A stretch of DNA of 61,653 nt from Gnetum montanum (Eukaryota > Streptophyta > Gnetopsida > Gnetales > Gnetaceae), in contig MNCI01005191.1 in NCBI GenBank assembly GCA_015680685.1, positions 48,357 through 110,009 on the forward strand, in the 5' to 3' direction. Shown here in pieces: positions 22,909-34,257 of the stretch. Below the pieces are notes generated by a model. It saw only the letters and a program-made list of their open reading frames with translations, was not told the origin of the DNA and searched no databases. Position numbers and translations under genes: made by a program. Position 1 is the stretch's first letter. Each line of letters opens with the position of its first letter.

Positions 22909-23095
22909 GGCAGTTTAAGGCCGTACCGGGTCGTAGGGGGTTCGTATGTGGCAGTTTAAGGCCGTACCGGGTCGTCATGGCAGTTTAAGGCCATACTGGG
23001 CCATGGTGAGTTCGTATGTGGTAGTTTAAGGCCGTACAGGGCCGTCATGGCAGTTTAAGGCCATACTGGGCCGTCATGGCAATTTACGTTAGAAC
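22905..23095. repeat. AGTTTAAGGCC repeat array, left of the antisense gene
   Basis: Five to six units of the form GGCAGTTTAAGGCCGTACCG with GGGCCGTCAT, about 30-45 bases each. The array at 28405-28700 beyond the other end of the antisense gene has units of the same type. Confidence 0.85.
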
Positions 23096-23580
23096 GTTCG
23101 GCGTAAACGCGTGAAATGGGGTTCACAGGGGAAGTGGGATGTAGTAATTTTGTTTTATTTCAGATGTATATAGTTTTTTATTATTTTTAAGCAAATTTTG
23201 GCAAAAAATAAGTAAAAAGGGAAAAAGTAGCAAAAAGTAGCAAACTGGGAGGTGGCGGCGTAAGTGGTGGCAGCAGTGACGGAGGAGCACTATATAAAGG
23301 GGGGGGGGCATCATTTGTCATACTGCATTCTGAGCGTAAACCTCTGAGCGAAAATCAGAGCATAAACTTCGAGCGTAAACTTCCCAGTGTAAGCGTAAGT
23401 TGCGAAACCCTGGTGTAAGCGTAAACTTGTGAGACCCTGAGCTTAGACGCCAACGACTAGACCTCAGCATAGATGCTGACGACTGAACCCCAGTGTGGAT
23501 GCCGAGCATAGAACGTGAAGTGTAGGCGTACAGAGTTTTAACCCTCAGTGTAAGCTGTCAATTCCAGCGTAGACGCCAAG
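23096..23580 (+). promoter_or_regulatory. promoter and leader of the antisense gene
   Basis: TATATAAA at 23291-23297 is followed by ten G residues (23299-23308). From 23325 the leader carries AGCGTAAAC and related words (about one each 15-25 bases) up to the ATG at 23581. The layout of TATA box plus motif-rich leader resembles the E3 LTR and leader, though in the opposite orientation. Transcription start is not known. Confidence 0.6.
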
Positions 23581-26500
23581 ATGGACAAAGGTAAGGAAGT
23601 GGAAGGGTAGGGGAGGAAGGGTCCTAACTTGACCTTCGCAGAGGAGAGCGAAGCCATGCTGCAATGCTTGCCCAGGCCAAGGATTCCATCGTGGCTTGGA
23701 TCGTCATGCAGGTAGGCTCTGATCTCGCCTCTATTTGTTATTTTGGCTTGTGCATGTTTCGTAGCGTAGACAGTCTCGTAGAGGGCTTCGGCGTATACGC
23801 CGAGCGTAGAGAGTTAGTGTAAAATATTTCGGCGTATATGCCGAGCATAAGGAGTTAGCGTAGAGGGTTTTCGGCGTATACGCCGAGCGTAAATTCACAA
23901 CGTAAAGTCTCGATAGCGTAGACTGTCATAGCGTGATCCGTTTTATCAGTGCACAGCGTAAACACTTTCTTTGTACACAGTGTAGATGATTGTGTCAACC
24001 TAAACTATGGTGTAATAAGTTTTCTATGCACGAAGTTTTGTTTTATCAGCGTAGGTTTCTGTTTCATCAGCGTAGACGATCTACGCTGTGACGGCCTATA
24101 CGCTGAGGGTTTCTACAGCGTATAAGCTGAGCGTGAAGAGTTGATCCTTTTCAAGCGTGGTATAGCATAGACTTATTTTTCATGTTTTTGGCGTAAACTA
24201 TTTGTTCAGTGTCTAGCGTAGACCATTTACGTTGGAGGCTCCTACGGCGTATACGCTGAGGGTTTCTAGCGCGTATACGCTGAGCATAAACAGTTCGGCC
24301 GACCGCGTAAACAGTTCGTTGTCAGCGTACACACCGGGCTAGGCAGCGTATACGTTGAGCATAAATAGTTTTTAATAACGTATATGTTGGGTTAAGCAGC
24401 GTATACGCTGAGCATAAATAGTTAGCAAAAAATTTTTTCTAAGTGTTGGTCTACGATGTGAACTTTTGCTTTTCAGGTCGTTTTGATGCATGGCTGATTT
24501 ATTGTGGCATCCTGATTGCTTGCAGGGATAGTAAGCCTTTTCTCCTCGTTGTTGAGCTTGTTGGGGTGCTAACATTGTTTGGCCCCATTGAGGCTAATGA
24601 GCCTACCCCGGATCTAACTGTGGACAAAAACGGGGTCTGGTTCAGAGAAGGTGCGTGTGAATTCCTGGTCTTCATGCTAGACAACTTTGAAGTGGCTATC
24701 TGGTTGAACCTAAGTAAAGTCGTGGCACGAAGCGTGCTTGAGGCAATGCTGCCGGGAGCCGTGGAGGGTGTCATGGTCTTCATAGAGGACATTGACGAGG
24801 GGCTGTTTGTGAACGAGGATGGTTCTACCCGCGGGCCCAGGTCTACACGCCCGTTAGCGCGCATGTGGGCATAATTGCTGCGAGGGCTTGACTACCTCAA
24901 CAACACTCTATTCATAGCTGCACACGTGCACACATTGTTCCAGAATCCCCCTGGCATCGTGTACCAGGTGGATAGGTAGGACCATTTAAGTTTATAGTTT
25001 CTCTTCGCTATTTGGTATTTGCTTCTGTTTTGACATCTGTTTGTTTGTAGGCCTAAGGTTAACCCGGACAGGATGTGCGTTGAAGATGAAGGACTGGCTC
25101 TTGCTCGCACCACTCTAGAGGCTTTTATGGTGGGTCCCACCCTTCGTGGAACTGTATTGGGTCAAACGAAGGGTGCGATCGTTCATTTTCATATGCAGTT
25201 CTCTAGAGCATTCGTGATGTGCCAAGCTTGTGGATGGCTGCATGAAGATTGGTCAGATAAGGGACCAGTCTTCCCCCATGACTCCGGTTCAGGCAGCACA
25301 TCCAAGTCCACTACGGGAGGTGAATGACAATGTCTTTTGGATGTGCTAACGTATTTGTTCAACTTTCGGGCGTTATGCTGATGTGATAATTTTGGAATGT
25401 ATTTGCAGTTGATGTACCTCCTGGCGGGGACCCGGTTATGACGGGCTGAACTGAGACTACATTGTCGATGAAGTTTGGAGAGGTCAGTAAGGCCCAAAAG
25501 TGGTTACGTGCACATGCTCCACTGTCCACTGTTCGTTGCTTAGATAATGCCGGCCTCATGGAGCTCTTCACGATCCCGAGTCCTGATGTATCAATAACGG
25601 AAATGATTGGGATCGTGGATTCTTTTAATGAGTCTGTCTCCTACTACAGCACTCGGATTAAGGGTGTTAAGGTAGTTTTCCATCTGTCGCCTGAATTCTT
25701 TTCAAACTTATTTGGGGTACCGACAGATGGCATAAGTGTAGTTTTAGACAGGGCTCATAAAGAGCTCCAAACGGTGCGTGAATTGGAGGACTGGTTGGGC
25801 CTGGCCAAGGGTGCCAAGGGATTCCCAATGCAGGGGAAATCTAAGGTTGTGGAGGTGAATGAATTATATCCCTTGTTTAGGGCGCGGGTGTTCCCCAAAT
25901 CCCTTTCTCAGGTACGGAGTCTTGGGGTTGAGGTTGTACGCGTCATGCGAACTATCCTGGAAACCGGAATGTGCTATAATTGGGCCCAATTTTTGTGGTC
26001 GGGCATGCACAAGGAGATAGTGTGATTGTGTTCGAATGTCGAAGCGTAATCCCACTTCACCTTTGCCTTCTTTGCCGGTTACCTTCGTCGCTTCGCTGAG
26101 TTTCTGGTAATCCGCGTAGACAACAAGTTTGTTCTACGGGATCGGGGTCAACTATCCCGCCCGTGGATCAACCACTTGTTCGAAACAGCCAAGTCCCAAG
26201 ATGCTCCTAAGGGCATTGATGAATTCGTGTTTGTTACAACAGGGGGGTCTTCTGGTACATCAATCCACACATGCGACAGTTTGGGATTAGAGCCAGATGA
26301 TGTGCCTTACACTACGAGAAGAGTCGAGCGGGTTATCAAAGAGACCGTTGGCCAAGCCAAATCGAAGTTGAAAAGGCACGAACATACAATTGAGTAAGTC
26401 TCTAATGTGAGCAAGCCATGAGTGAAGTGCATACGATTTAAGATGCCTAGTAAGTAGACTTCACTAGCTTATTGTTTTATTGTTTTTGTTTTGTTCATAA

Positions 26501-28136
26501 TTTTTTTCTTCAATCGCTTACATGTCACTGATGTCTTTGGCTTGATTTGAGAAGTGAGGAAGCAAGTGTTAGAAACTATTACTGAGGAGGAGAAGACCAA
26601 CATGGAGCGGAATAATGAAGAGGAAAATGTGGAGAAGGATTAGGGAGGAGGAACAGAGGAGTTAAAGGAAAACACCACAGAAACTGAGCCGTTGGATGAT
26701 CAGGGTGGTGTCGACCAAATGTTCAGCAACTTTCTTAAGGGAAAGCTGGACTTAGGGGATCCCCCAGGAGGTGACAAGGAGCACGGTATGTTTTCTTTTT
26801 ATTTTATTTTATATTGCTTCGTTAGTTGTCATTTCTATGGTCTTTTATTTTCATGTTTTCATTTCTTCCAGACGAAGGCAGCGAAACCAGGACGGTGCGC
26901 TTAGACGTACCCATGAAGACAGTTCCCCCTGAGAGGACCGCAGAGGTTAGTTCATCTTGCACTTATGAATCATTTACTTGGACGGAAATGTCAAGTAAGA
27001 TGGATTTTGTGGTTGGAATCGTAGAAGAAGTTGTTGAACGAATTCAGGAGGTCCACCCCGAAATAGGTATAACGTTTTTAAATCGTTTGCCATTTTAGAG
27101 TGTCACACCCTGTTTTTTTTGTCTTAACGTTTGATCTTTTCATATGCATAGTTGCCAAGTTAAGGTGGGATCCCTCTGAGACAATCAGCATAGAAAGTTT
27201 GCCCACGTTATCCCCAGAAGTTGAGCAGGTGCCAAGGCCTGTTTATGATGAGGTGGCGGAAGGCCTAGTACAGAATGCCAAGTCACTATGGACTTGTAGG
27301 CGTTTCATCAAACAATTGTGGCTGCAGGTCCAAGCAAAGGAAAAGGAAGTTTTTGAATTGTCAATTGAACATGACGATCTTAAGGCTCGGTACGAGTTCA
27401 CTGCTACTAAACTAAGCGGTGATTGCTCTTGGCGAACGTTCGAGGTTACGTATACCAGATATTGGAATCTACTAAATCGTCATGCGTCGCTGACTCGGAG
27501 AATGACAGAATGTAAAGCCCAAATAGATCTCTTGAACCTCAAATGTCAAGATTGGAAAGCTTTCGCTTCCAAGGTACGCAAGTGGGGTCAGGATGAAAAG
27601 AACCACAAACACCATTACAAGAAGTCGTTAAAGGAAGTGTCCGTTGAAAAACGGCAACTGGAAATGTTTGTGGAGGGTTTGGGTTTACGTTTTGCTTTTG
27701 ATACCTTCACTCAAAACACAACTGTTGAGATGGATTCGCCTACAAGGGTGATTACGACCACTTCTGGGGAAGTGTCTGTGGGTGAATTTCCTCTGAAACG
27801 TTCTACCTAGTCGGCTGTTGACAAGGGAAAGGCCTTGGCAGATGTTGACCTAGGCCTTGATGAGACAGATTGGACAAGTGTCTTGGAAGAGGAAATCCTT
27901 CATCGGCTGGAATTTGGCTTGGGGGGATCTCCTATGGTAAGCATTTTTTCATTATAAAATTGATTTGCTAAATAATGTTTGAAATTTTGGCGTTCTCTTA
28001 TTCTTACATTGATTGTCTCCTTTTGTATTTTCAGGATGAAGGCGGTGACGATGCCCAAGAAGCTGGCCCCAATGGAGCGGGGGCCCGTGATGCTGGTGGA
28101 TCTAAAGGGGACGATCCTCCTGTCCGGGATGCTTAG
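23581..28136 (+). pseudogene. eight-exon gene antisense to E3 gag-pol, plant-transposon-domain-like
   Basis: Exons read from GT-AG sites: 23581-23711, 24477-24975, 25051-25319, 25409-26393, about 26552-26785, 26872-27066, 27152-27936 and 28035-28136 (TAG at 28134). Phase is kept exactly at junctions 2-3, 3-4, 5-6, 6-7 and 7-8; junctions 1-2 and 4-5 are off by a base. The product would be near 1050 residues. Exon 4 holds the likely globular domain (HLSPEFFSNLFGVPTDG, LETGMCYNWAQFLWSGM), which recalls the plant mobile or 'putative plant transposon protein' type domains; this is a weak family call. Exon 5 is acidic and exon 7 charged and coiled-coil-like. In-frame stops: 23608, 24872, 25447, 26023, 26047, 26641, 27808, several where Trp or Gln would fit. 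It sits between E3 protease and RT. Function unknown. Confidence 0.75.
23712..24476 (+). other. first intron of the antisense gene, filled with GCGTA motifs
   Basis: GTAGG donor and TTTTCAG acceptor. Throughout 23760-24420 it carries GGCGTATACGCCGAGCG, AGCGTAGAC and GCGTATACGCTGAGC words. The other introns of the gene (75-165 bases) lack them. Confidence 0.7.
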
Positions 28137-28404
28137 TTTTTTAGTTTTATCATTTTGTGTTGTTATGAAACTACTCTGACTCAAATTTATGGAATTGTAA
28201 ATTAAGATGAATGAAACTAGTTAACTCTTGTACTTGTATATTATTTCATGTATGAATTTTTTTTTGATTTCGAGTTTAATTGCAAACATGTCTCGGTAAT
28301 GTAAAATGTTTTGGTTGTTTTTTTATTTTTTCTTGAGAGTAATGCACGGATGTGATGATAAATCAGAGTGTAATGATAAACGAAAGAGGGAAATAAAGTA
28401 TAAG
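28137..28404 (+). other. 3' end of the antisense gene
   Basis: T-rich sequence following the stop, with TTGTAAATTAAGATGAATGA (28195-28214) typical of a plant 3' untranslated region. No sharp poly(A) signal was identified. Confidence 0.4.
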
Positions 28405-28700
28405 TGTGTGATCTAGTTTAAGGCCATTTCGGGCCAGATTCGCGCTAGTTTAAGGCTGTTTTGGGCCAGATGCATAGTTTAAGGCCATTTCGGGCCCGAG
28501 TCGTAAACAAGGAACATTTCGAATAACATGGGTGTATTTCCTAGTTGACCAACCATTTCTGATCGTGGCTAGTTTTATGTCGTTGTGGACATGATAGTTT
28601 AACGTCATTTCAGACATGTTGTAGTTTAGCGTCATTTCGGATGGATTATAGTTTAATGTCGTTTCAGACAGGCTATAGTTTAATGTTGTTTCAGACTATT
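28405..28700. repeat. AGTTTA repeat array, right of the antisense gene
   Basis: Units change along the array from AGTTTAAGGCCATTTCGGGC (28415-28500) to AGTTTAACGTCATTTCAGAC (28590-28700). The second form links it to the array at 19070-19395. Confidence 0.85.
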
Positions 28701-28710
28701 TGGGATGGTA

Positions 28711-29450
28711 TTATTTTAATAGTTTTTTGATTCTTTTTATTTTTACGTTAGGCGATGTATCAGCTGGTATGATTCTATATTCAACATCCCCTTCGTTGAT
28801 CACGTTGAATGGTAATTCAGCCCAAGGGACGTCTGAGGGGGTGGCTTCCGTGTCAGTGTTTTTAGATGTTTCAGTATTTGTGGCGAGTCTTGTGTTAGTT
28901 TCTAATTGAGAAGGCATATGTACAATGTCAGGCGCAGGTGTTTCTGTTTCTATTTTGGGTGAATTTTGTTCTGTGTTTAAAGGATTGACGCCTACCGGTT
29001 GTTGTCTACTTACGTTTTGTTATTTAGGCTCTTCAAGCTTGACCTCTGAGCCTTGGTCCATGTCCATGTACGATGAAATGATGGGAGTAGCAGCCTCCCC
29101 ATAGATTATGATTTCACCACCTTCATAAGGTAGGTGAATCTCTTGGTGTATAGGGGATGAGACCGCTTTCAATTAGGCTAACTAGGGTCTTCCTAATATT
29201 AGGTTGAATCCTGGCATTTCATCGACCACTACGAAGTCGGCAGACGTGGGAAACTGGTCCCCTGCTATGAAGTCTAAGGTCACTATGCCTTTGACCATCA
29301 CACATGACCCACTGAATGATTTTAAACATGTAGTTGTGGTTTATTTGATTAACTTAGTTAGCCCTAGTTGTTCAACGATGTGGTATGGTACTACGTTTGT
29401 GGTAGCTCCATCGTCTACATGGACCTTATGTATCTTGAACTGATTTATGC
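28711..29450 (-). pseudogene. pro: E3 protease and downstream linker
   Basis: The active-site box reads VDDGATTNVVP near 29395 (DDGA in place of D(S/T)GA). It is followed by MVKGIVTLDF, FVVVDEMPGFNLILGRP near 29200 (the box that closes the fold) and a linker to the stop at 28711. Stops are found at about 29337, 29190, 29175 and 29020. The reading then runs into the repeat array and antisense gene and does not join RT directly. Confidence 0.8.
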
Positions 29451-29989
29451 GTATCATTATGAACATTAGGGCTATTATTATCTCCCCTATTTTCTTATCC
29501 ACCTTAATGTTATCGTTGTGGAAGCTTAGTGGTTTGGAAGTTGCCCCTTGGGGCGAGTTCATTATCGCATGAATGGAGGGTTCATTTGGGGGCAAGTCCT
29601 TGCTTACTGGGATGGACATTAACATGCGTACCAAAGCTTCACGATGCGTTTGGGATGTAAGAACTAAGTCATACAAGCTTAGCGAAGTGTTCTTTTGTTT
29701 GAGTGCTTGTGTGACTTGTGTTAAAGCCATTGCCAAATCTCTACTGTTGGGCGCGTTTGCATCATTGGTGACTGGGTCCATTGGCCCCAACAGTTTTATT
29801 TCATGCTTTGTTGGCCTGTCGTTTTTGCTCGGAGCCATTGTTTTAGACGTATCAATTTTTTTTGATGGTTCACCCTCATTACCTGTGTTTGGTTGACTGT
29901 TGGGTGGTGTCATGGGTACGACGTTGAGTGGAGTGGGTTTAGGTGGCCCTACGGCTAACCGTTGACGCTCCTTCTCCACGCGTTCACGC

Positions 29990-30480
29990 GTAAGCCTATC
30001 CGCTAAGCGTTCTTGTGTGTGGCGCGGAGGTGGTACCGGTCTGGGAGCCTCGGGTTGCTTTGGGATTGTTACCACATATGGAGCTGGGTGAGGTTGCGAT
30101 TGGATAGTCGGATGTGGTTGGACAGAAGATGGGCTAAACACCCTAATGACGTAAGGACTAGGTCTACCTTGCATTTGTGAGGTGGAGGCTTGGTAAACAT
30201 TAGGACTTCTAGGCATCCTAACGACGTATGGGGTTGGTTTGGGCGAAGGTTGGACCTCCGCTGTTGCGACTGCAGGTGGTACTCGGACTACGAAAGGGGT
30301 AGGTCAAGTAGGAGGGGTTGATAAATTTGAGGGAGTGACAGCGGGAGGTACACGTGCCATGTATGGTTTCTTGTATGTCGGGGTGTTAGATGTTGCTACG
30401 GCCGGGGGCATTCGGACAACATATGGTTGCTGCGGGGCGCGCGGTGGTTGAGGCAAGGATGTGGATGGGATGGGAGGAAC
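29990..30480 (-). repeat. coding repeat PYVVRVPPAV in E3 gag
   Basis: About six degenerate copies: PYVVRMPPAV, PYMARVPPAV, PFVVRVPPAV, PYVVRMPRSP, PYVIRVFSPS, PYVVTIPKQP, spaced 15-25 residues. The plus strand shows it as repeated GG(T/A)GG(T/G)AC(T/G)CG words. Confidence 0.8.
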
Positions 30481-31899
30481 TTGGACTGCAAATGGTTTGT
30501 TAGGTGTTTGTTTTTCGTGTTCAGAGTAGACAGTGTTAATGTTAGGTGTCTTGGGTTCATCATCAAAGCAGATTGTATTGATAACGTACGACACCTCTTT
30601 GGTGTTCAGAGGGTCTTTATACACCCCCATAGCCTGGTTCTATGGTTGGACCGGGTTGGCCTCGTCAAAGGTGATTTGGCCTTCATCGATCATTTGTTGT
30701 ATGTCCTGCTTCAGTGTGAAACAGTAATCCATGCTGTGCTCATTGTGTTGGTGATAGTCACAGAAGCGATCCATTCTAAAACCTTTGGGCACTGGAGGCT
30801 CATTCGGCGTTGCTAGGCTTGGGTTCTGGACGAGTTGACAGAACCGATCATGTCTCTGGATGGCTGCGGGGGATAACTGTTTATGTTTCATTAATCCAGC
30901 TTTCAGTAGTTGATCGAATAGCTGGGATGGCTTCATAGGTAGTGACGTATATTGGTAGGGTTCTTTCCTCTCAAAGTTTCTTGTACGATTTTGTATTGGG
31001 TTCTGCGATGATGATGATTCTAGTGCAGTTGCAGGAGTAGGTCTAGTATAGTTAGTAGGGGCTACTAGCGGTTTGTTTTGTTGTTGCGTTTCCGCTATTG
31101 CCGCTATAGTTACCTTAGCCTTTTCTTTGTCCTTTTTACTATGTTGATTTTTAAAGGCTAGGTATGCAGGATCGTGGCTATTTTGAGCCACCTCCTCTAT
31201 ATTTTTAATTTGTACAAAAGCTTGGTTAAGGTTACGCGCATTAAGATAGTATAATTTGGATTTGAAGAAGTCATTAATAGCCCCCTTTAGAATTGTGAGC
31301 ATATATGTTTAGTGGATTGGCTCGTGTAGCTCATTGAGAGTGGCACTCCACCTCTGAATGAATTTTTGTACAAGTTCGAGCGGCGCTTGTTTAACCTGTA
31401 TAAGGCTATCCAATGTCACCTCAGGTTTCAAGTTATATTTGAACCTGGTCATGAACTGATGCAACAACTCTTCCAAGGAAAATATAGAATTCCTCGGTAG
31501 GGCCTGATACCAATCGAGTGCTCTCCTGGCAAGGGACATAGGGAACACTCGCAAAATAGCATGTGGCCACACCTGGAGTAATGCGCATTCTAACCTAAAC
31601 GTTATAAGATGTGCATTGGGGTCTGTTTCTCCATTATATTTAGTTAGTGTGGGAAATGATATGCCTTTGGGCAAGGTTAGAGGTGGGACGGAAGGGCTGA
31701 TGGGGTCATCGTGGTAGAAGTCCACTACCTTCAGCTCTCTGTTGGTAGCCGTTTTGAGGCGCTTGACCTCGTCAGTTAGTTCTTGCATCAATTTTTTAGC
31801 ATCTACCCAGTCTTGGGCACTAGGTGACATAACGGCTTGAGGTTATGGTACATTGTACAGGTTGGATTGTTGGATGGTAGGTTGAAAGGCTGAAAGCTG

Positions 31900-33370
31900 T
31901 GCAGTCGACGGTTGTACTTGTGGCACGTTTATGGTAGGTGGCACTAGGGATGGCACATTGTAAATGAGGGGTTGTTGTTGCGGTGGTTGCGGTTGTACTT
32001 GAGGAATGTTGGCCGGCGGAATCATATGGGGTGGCACGTTGTGGTGAGAGGGTTGATGTGATGGCACACCCATCGCTGCCCATTGCCCGATCATATTTTG
32101 TGGAGGAACTCCCTGTTGGGTTACAGTGGTGGAAGGGGCCCCGTGCATTTGGATGTGGGGGATATAGTGAGCGGACTTAGATGCTGGTATCACGTGTGAC
32201 ATCCCAATCACTCAAGGTGAGAAGGTTGCTCCCATGTTATTGTGAGGGGGTGGTGCTTGTGAGGATGGGCCTGCTGCTACAGCGGGGATGATAGCAAGAG
32301 GGAGTGTGCTGAATTGCAGGTCGCTTGGAGGAGGAATGTGAGCAAATGCGGATGTTTCTGGTGGAGGCACTTATGCGTGGGTGAACCTGAGGGGTTGGAG
32401 GAGCATGATTTCTCCTGTGCCCAGATGGAACATGGGGTTGATGTGTGTTTGTGGGCTAAGGATGTGATAGGAGTCTTCGTGTTCGGATTGGGCAGCGAAC
32501 TTGTCCTCCTCTTCCGGTTGGAGATCTACTACAGGCTGATCCAACGAATGGCTCCTTTGCAGGAGGAGTTGTGTGATGAGCTCTAAGTACTGCTCTGGAA
32601 CAGGGATTATATCATACGGGGAAGGGATGAACTTGCGTCCCCCCCTATAGAAGAGTTCGTATTGCCTCTTTACNNNNNNNNNNNNTACTTGGGGAATGTT
32701 GGCTGGTGGAGTCGTGTGAAGGGGCATGTTGTGGTGAGGGGGTTGATGTCACTGGACACCCATTATTGCCCATTGTCTAGCTACGTTTCGTGGGGGAACT
32801 CCTTGTTGGGTTACGGAGGTGGAAGAGGGTCCATGCGTTTGGATGTGGGGGATGTAGTGGGTGGACGTGGATGCCGGTATCACATGTGGCATTCCTATCA
32901 CTTGAGGTGAGAAGGTTGCTCCCATGTTATTGTGTGGGGGTGGTGCTTGCGAGGATGGGCTAGTAGCTGCAGCCGGGATGATAGCGAGAGGGAGTGCGTT
33001 GATTTGCGAGTCACTTGGAGGAGGAACATGAACCATCGTTGATGTTTCTGGCAGAGGTGCTTGCGCCTGGGTGAACCTGAGGGTTTGGAGAGGCATGACT
33101 TCCCCTGTGCCTGGATGAAACATGGGGTTGATGTGTGTTTGTGGGCTAAGGATGTGATAGGAGTCTTCGTGTTCGGATTGGGTAGTGAACTCGTCCTCCT
33201 CTTCCGGTTGGAGATCTACTACAGGCTGATCCAACGACTGGTGCCTTTGCAGGAGAAGTTGTGTGATGAGCTCTGAGTACTGCTCTGGAACAGGGATTAT
33301 ATTGTACGGGGAAGGGATGAACTCACGTCCCCCCCTGTAGAAGAGTTCATAATTGCCTCTTTACCTCTAT
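31900..33370 (-). repeat. tandem duplication of an E3 gag segment around a 12-N gap
   Basis: 33370-32686 and 32673-about 31985 encode the same order of motifs (RQYELFYRGGR, SEHEDSYHILSPQTHINPMF, PPANIPQV). The 12 Ns at 32674-32685 lie exactly at the boundary. The copies differ at several percent of positions, so it is either a true old duplication or two alleles or loci joined by the assembler. Confidence 0.8.
32674..32685. other. assembly gap, 12 N
   Basis: Short N run between two similar gag segments. Confidence 1.
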
Positions 33371-33639
33371 TTTGGCTCGATCTACGGCCAGACCAGCTTG
33401 TATCTTCACACATATGAAATTGTACTGGTCTTGGGTTATAATGTTAAAGGTTGGGTTTCTCCCTTGCAACCTTAGGGACCAGTGGGACCCCGCTGTGGGT
33501 TGTACTACCAATTGTGGAATGATGGGTTGTTGGGCAGCCATGGTGCCTACCATGTCAGTGGCTTGAGTGGTTGTAGCGGTAGTGTTTGCGGGGTTCATGA
33601 TGATAAGTTGAGGATGTGACATAATGTAGAGGTGTGAAG

Positions 33640-34230
33640 TCAGTGTGCTGAGTGCAGCGTACAACGTATACGCTTCAACGACTGGCGTATAGTGATAGCG
33701 TATAGAGTCAGTGTAGACGAGTCTACTACGTAAAGAGTACAACGTATACGCTGAGCAGCGTATACAGCGTAAATGTGGGGCGTAAATAGGGTTATGGCGT
33801 ATAGAATGCAGCATAAACTGGACAACAGCGTAAACGAAGTCTGCGGCGTAAAGAAACAGTGCTGCGTAAACAAAACAGGAGGGACAAAGTTAGTGTGTAG
33901 CGTAGAGGAGGTCTACGGTGTAAAGAACATAGCGTAAATAGAGGGCAGTATCTACGGCTTAAAATGTGCAGCGTAAACTTTAGCAGTCTTGTGTATGGTG
34001 TAAGGAAAATCTGCAGCGTAAAGCGTGTAGCATATACTCGGTAGCGTAGACGCTCGGGATCTTACAGAGTCCTCGTGTGGCAAACAGCGTAGACGCTGGG
34101 AGACTCGTGGATGGAAGGGTTTGAACTGAACAGCGTAGACGCTAAGCAGCGTATACGTTGGATAGTTTGCAGACTGGGTTTTAAAATGAGTAGCGTAAAC
34201 GCTAGGAAGCTTGCGAGTAAGGTTTTAGGC
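33640..34230 (-). repeat. E3 5' leader packed with GCGTA motifs
   Basis: Between primer site and gag, plus-strand words AGCGTATAC, AGCGTAAAC, AGCGTAGACGCT and GGCGTAAAG recur about every 12-25 bases. There is no open frame of note. Such a leader would be present in the genomic RNA. Confidence 0.85.
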
Positions 34231-34234
34231 AGGG

Positions 34235-34252
34235 GCCCTCCTTCTAGCGCCA
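34235..34252 (-). promoter_or_regulatory. primer binding site of E3
   Basis: The minus strand reads TGGCGCTAGAAGGAGGGC, five bases after the LTR end. It begins with TGG, the complement of a tRNA CCA end. The tRNA is not identified, and it differs from the Asp-type sites of E1 and E2. Confidence 0.65.
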
Positions 34253-34257
34253 ATTTC

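Larger units (their letters stand above)
29451..33622 (-). pseudogene. gag: E3 gag, long, with internal duplication and Pro-rich repeats
   Basis: ATG at 33622 (MSHPQLIIMN) is the first plausible start after the leader. An N-terminal region follows (to 31840; Pro/His-rich, partly duplicated around a 12-N gap), then the capsid domain (31830-31309, with TKYNGETDPNAHL and ALDWYQALP), a CDYHQHNEHSMDYC motif near 30740 that is the Tat-type Gag zinc motif, and a Pro-rich repeat region (30480-29990). Breaks: stop at about 31308, 30642, 30304 and a frameshift near 33360. Gag of Tat elements is often large; this N-terminal extension is long even so. Confidence 0.85.

Noticed and set aside
23325-24420. 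CRISPR-like array of short repeats
   Set aside because: Spacing and repeat sequence are irregular, units degenerate, and the setting is a plant retroelement with no cas genes.
30239-32586. Plus-strand frames over E3 gag
   Set aside because: The opposite-strand Gag has capsid and zinc motifs; these frames are Gly/Trp/Val-rich mirror images of Pro-rich coding.
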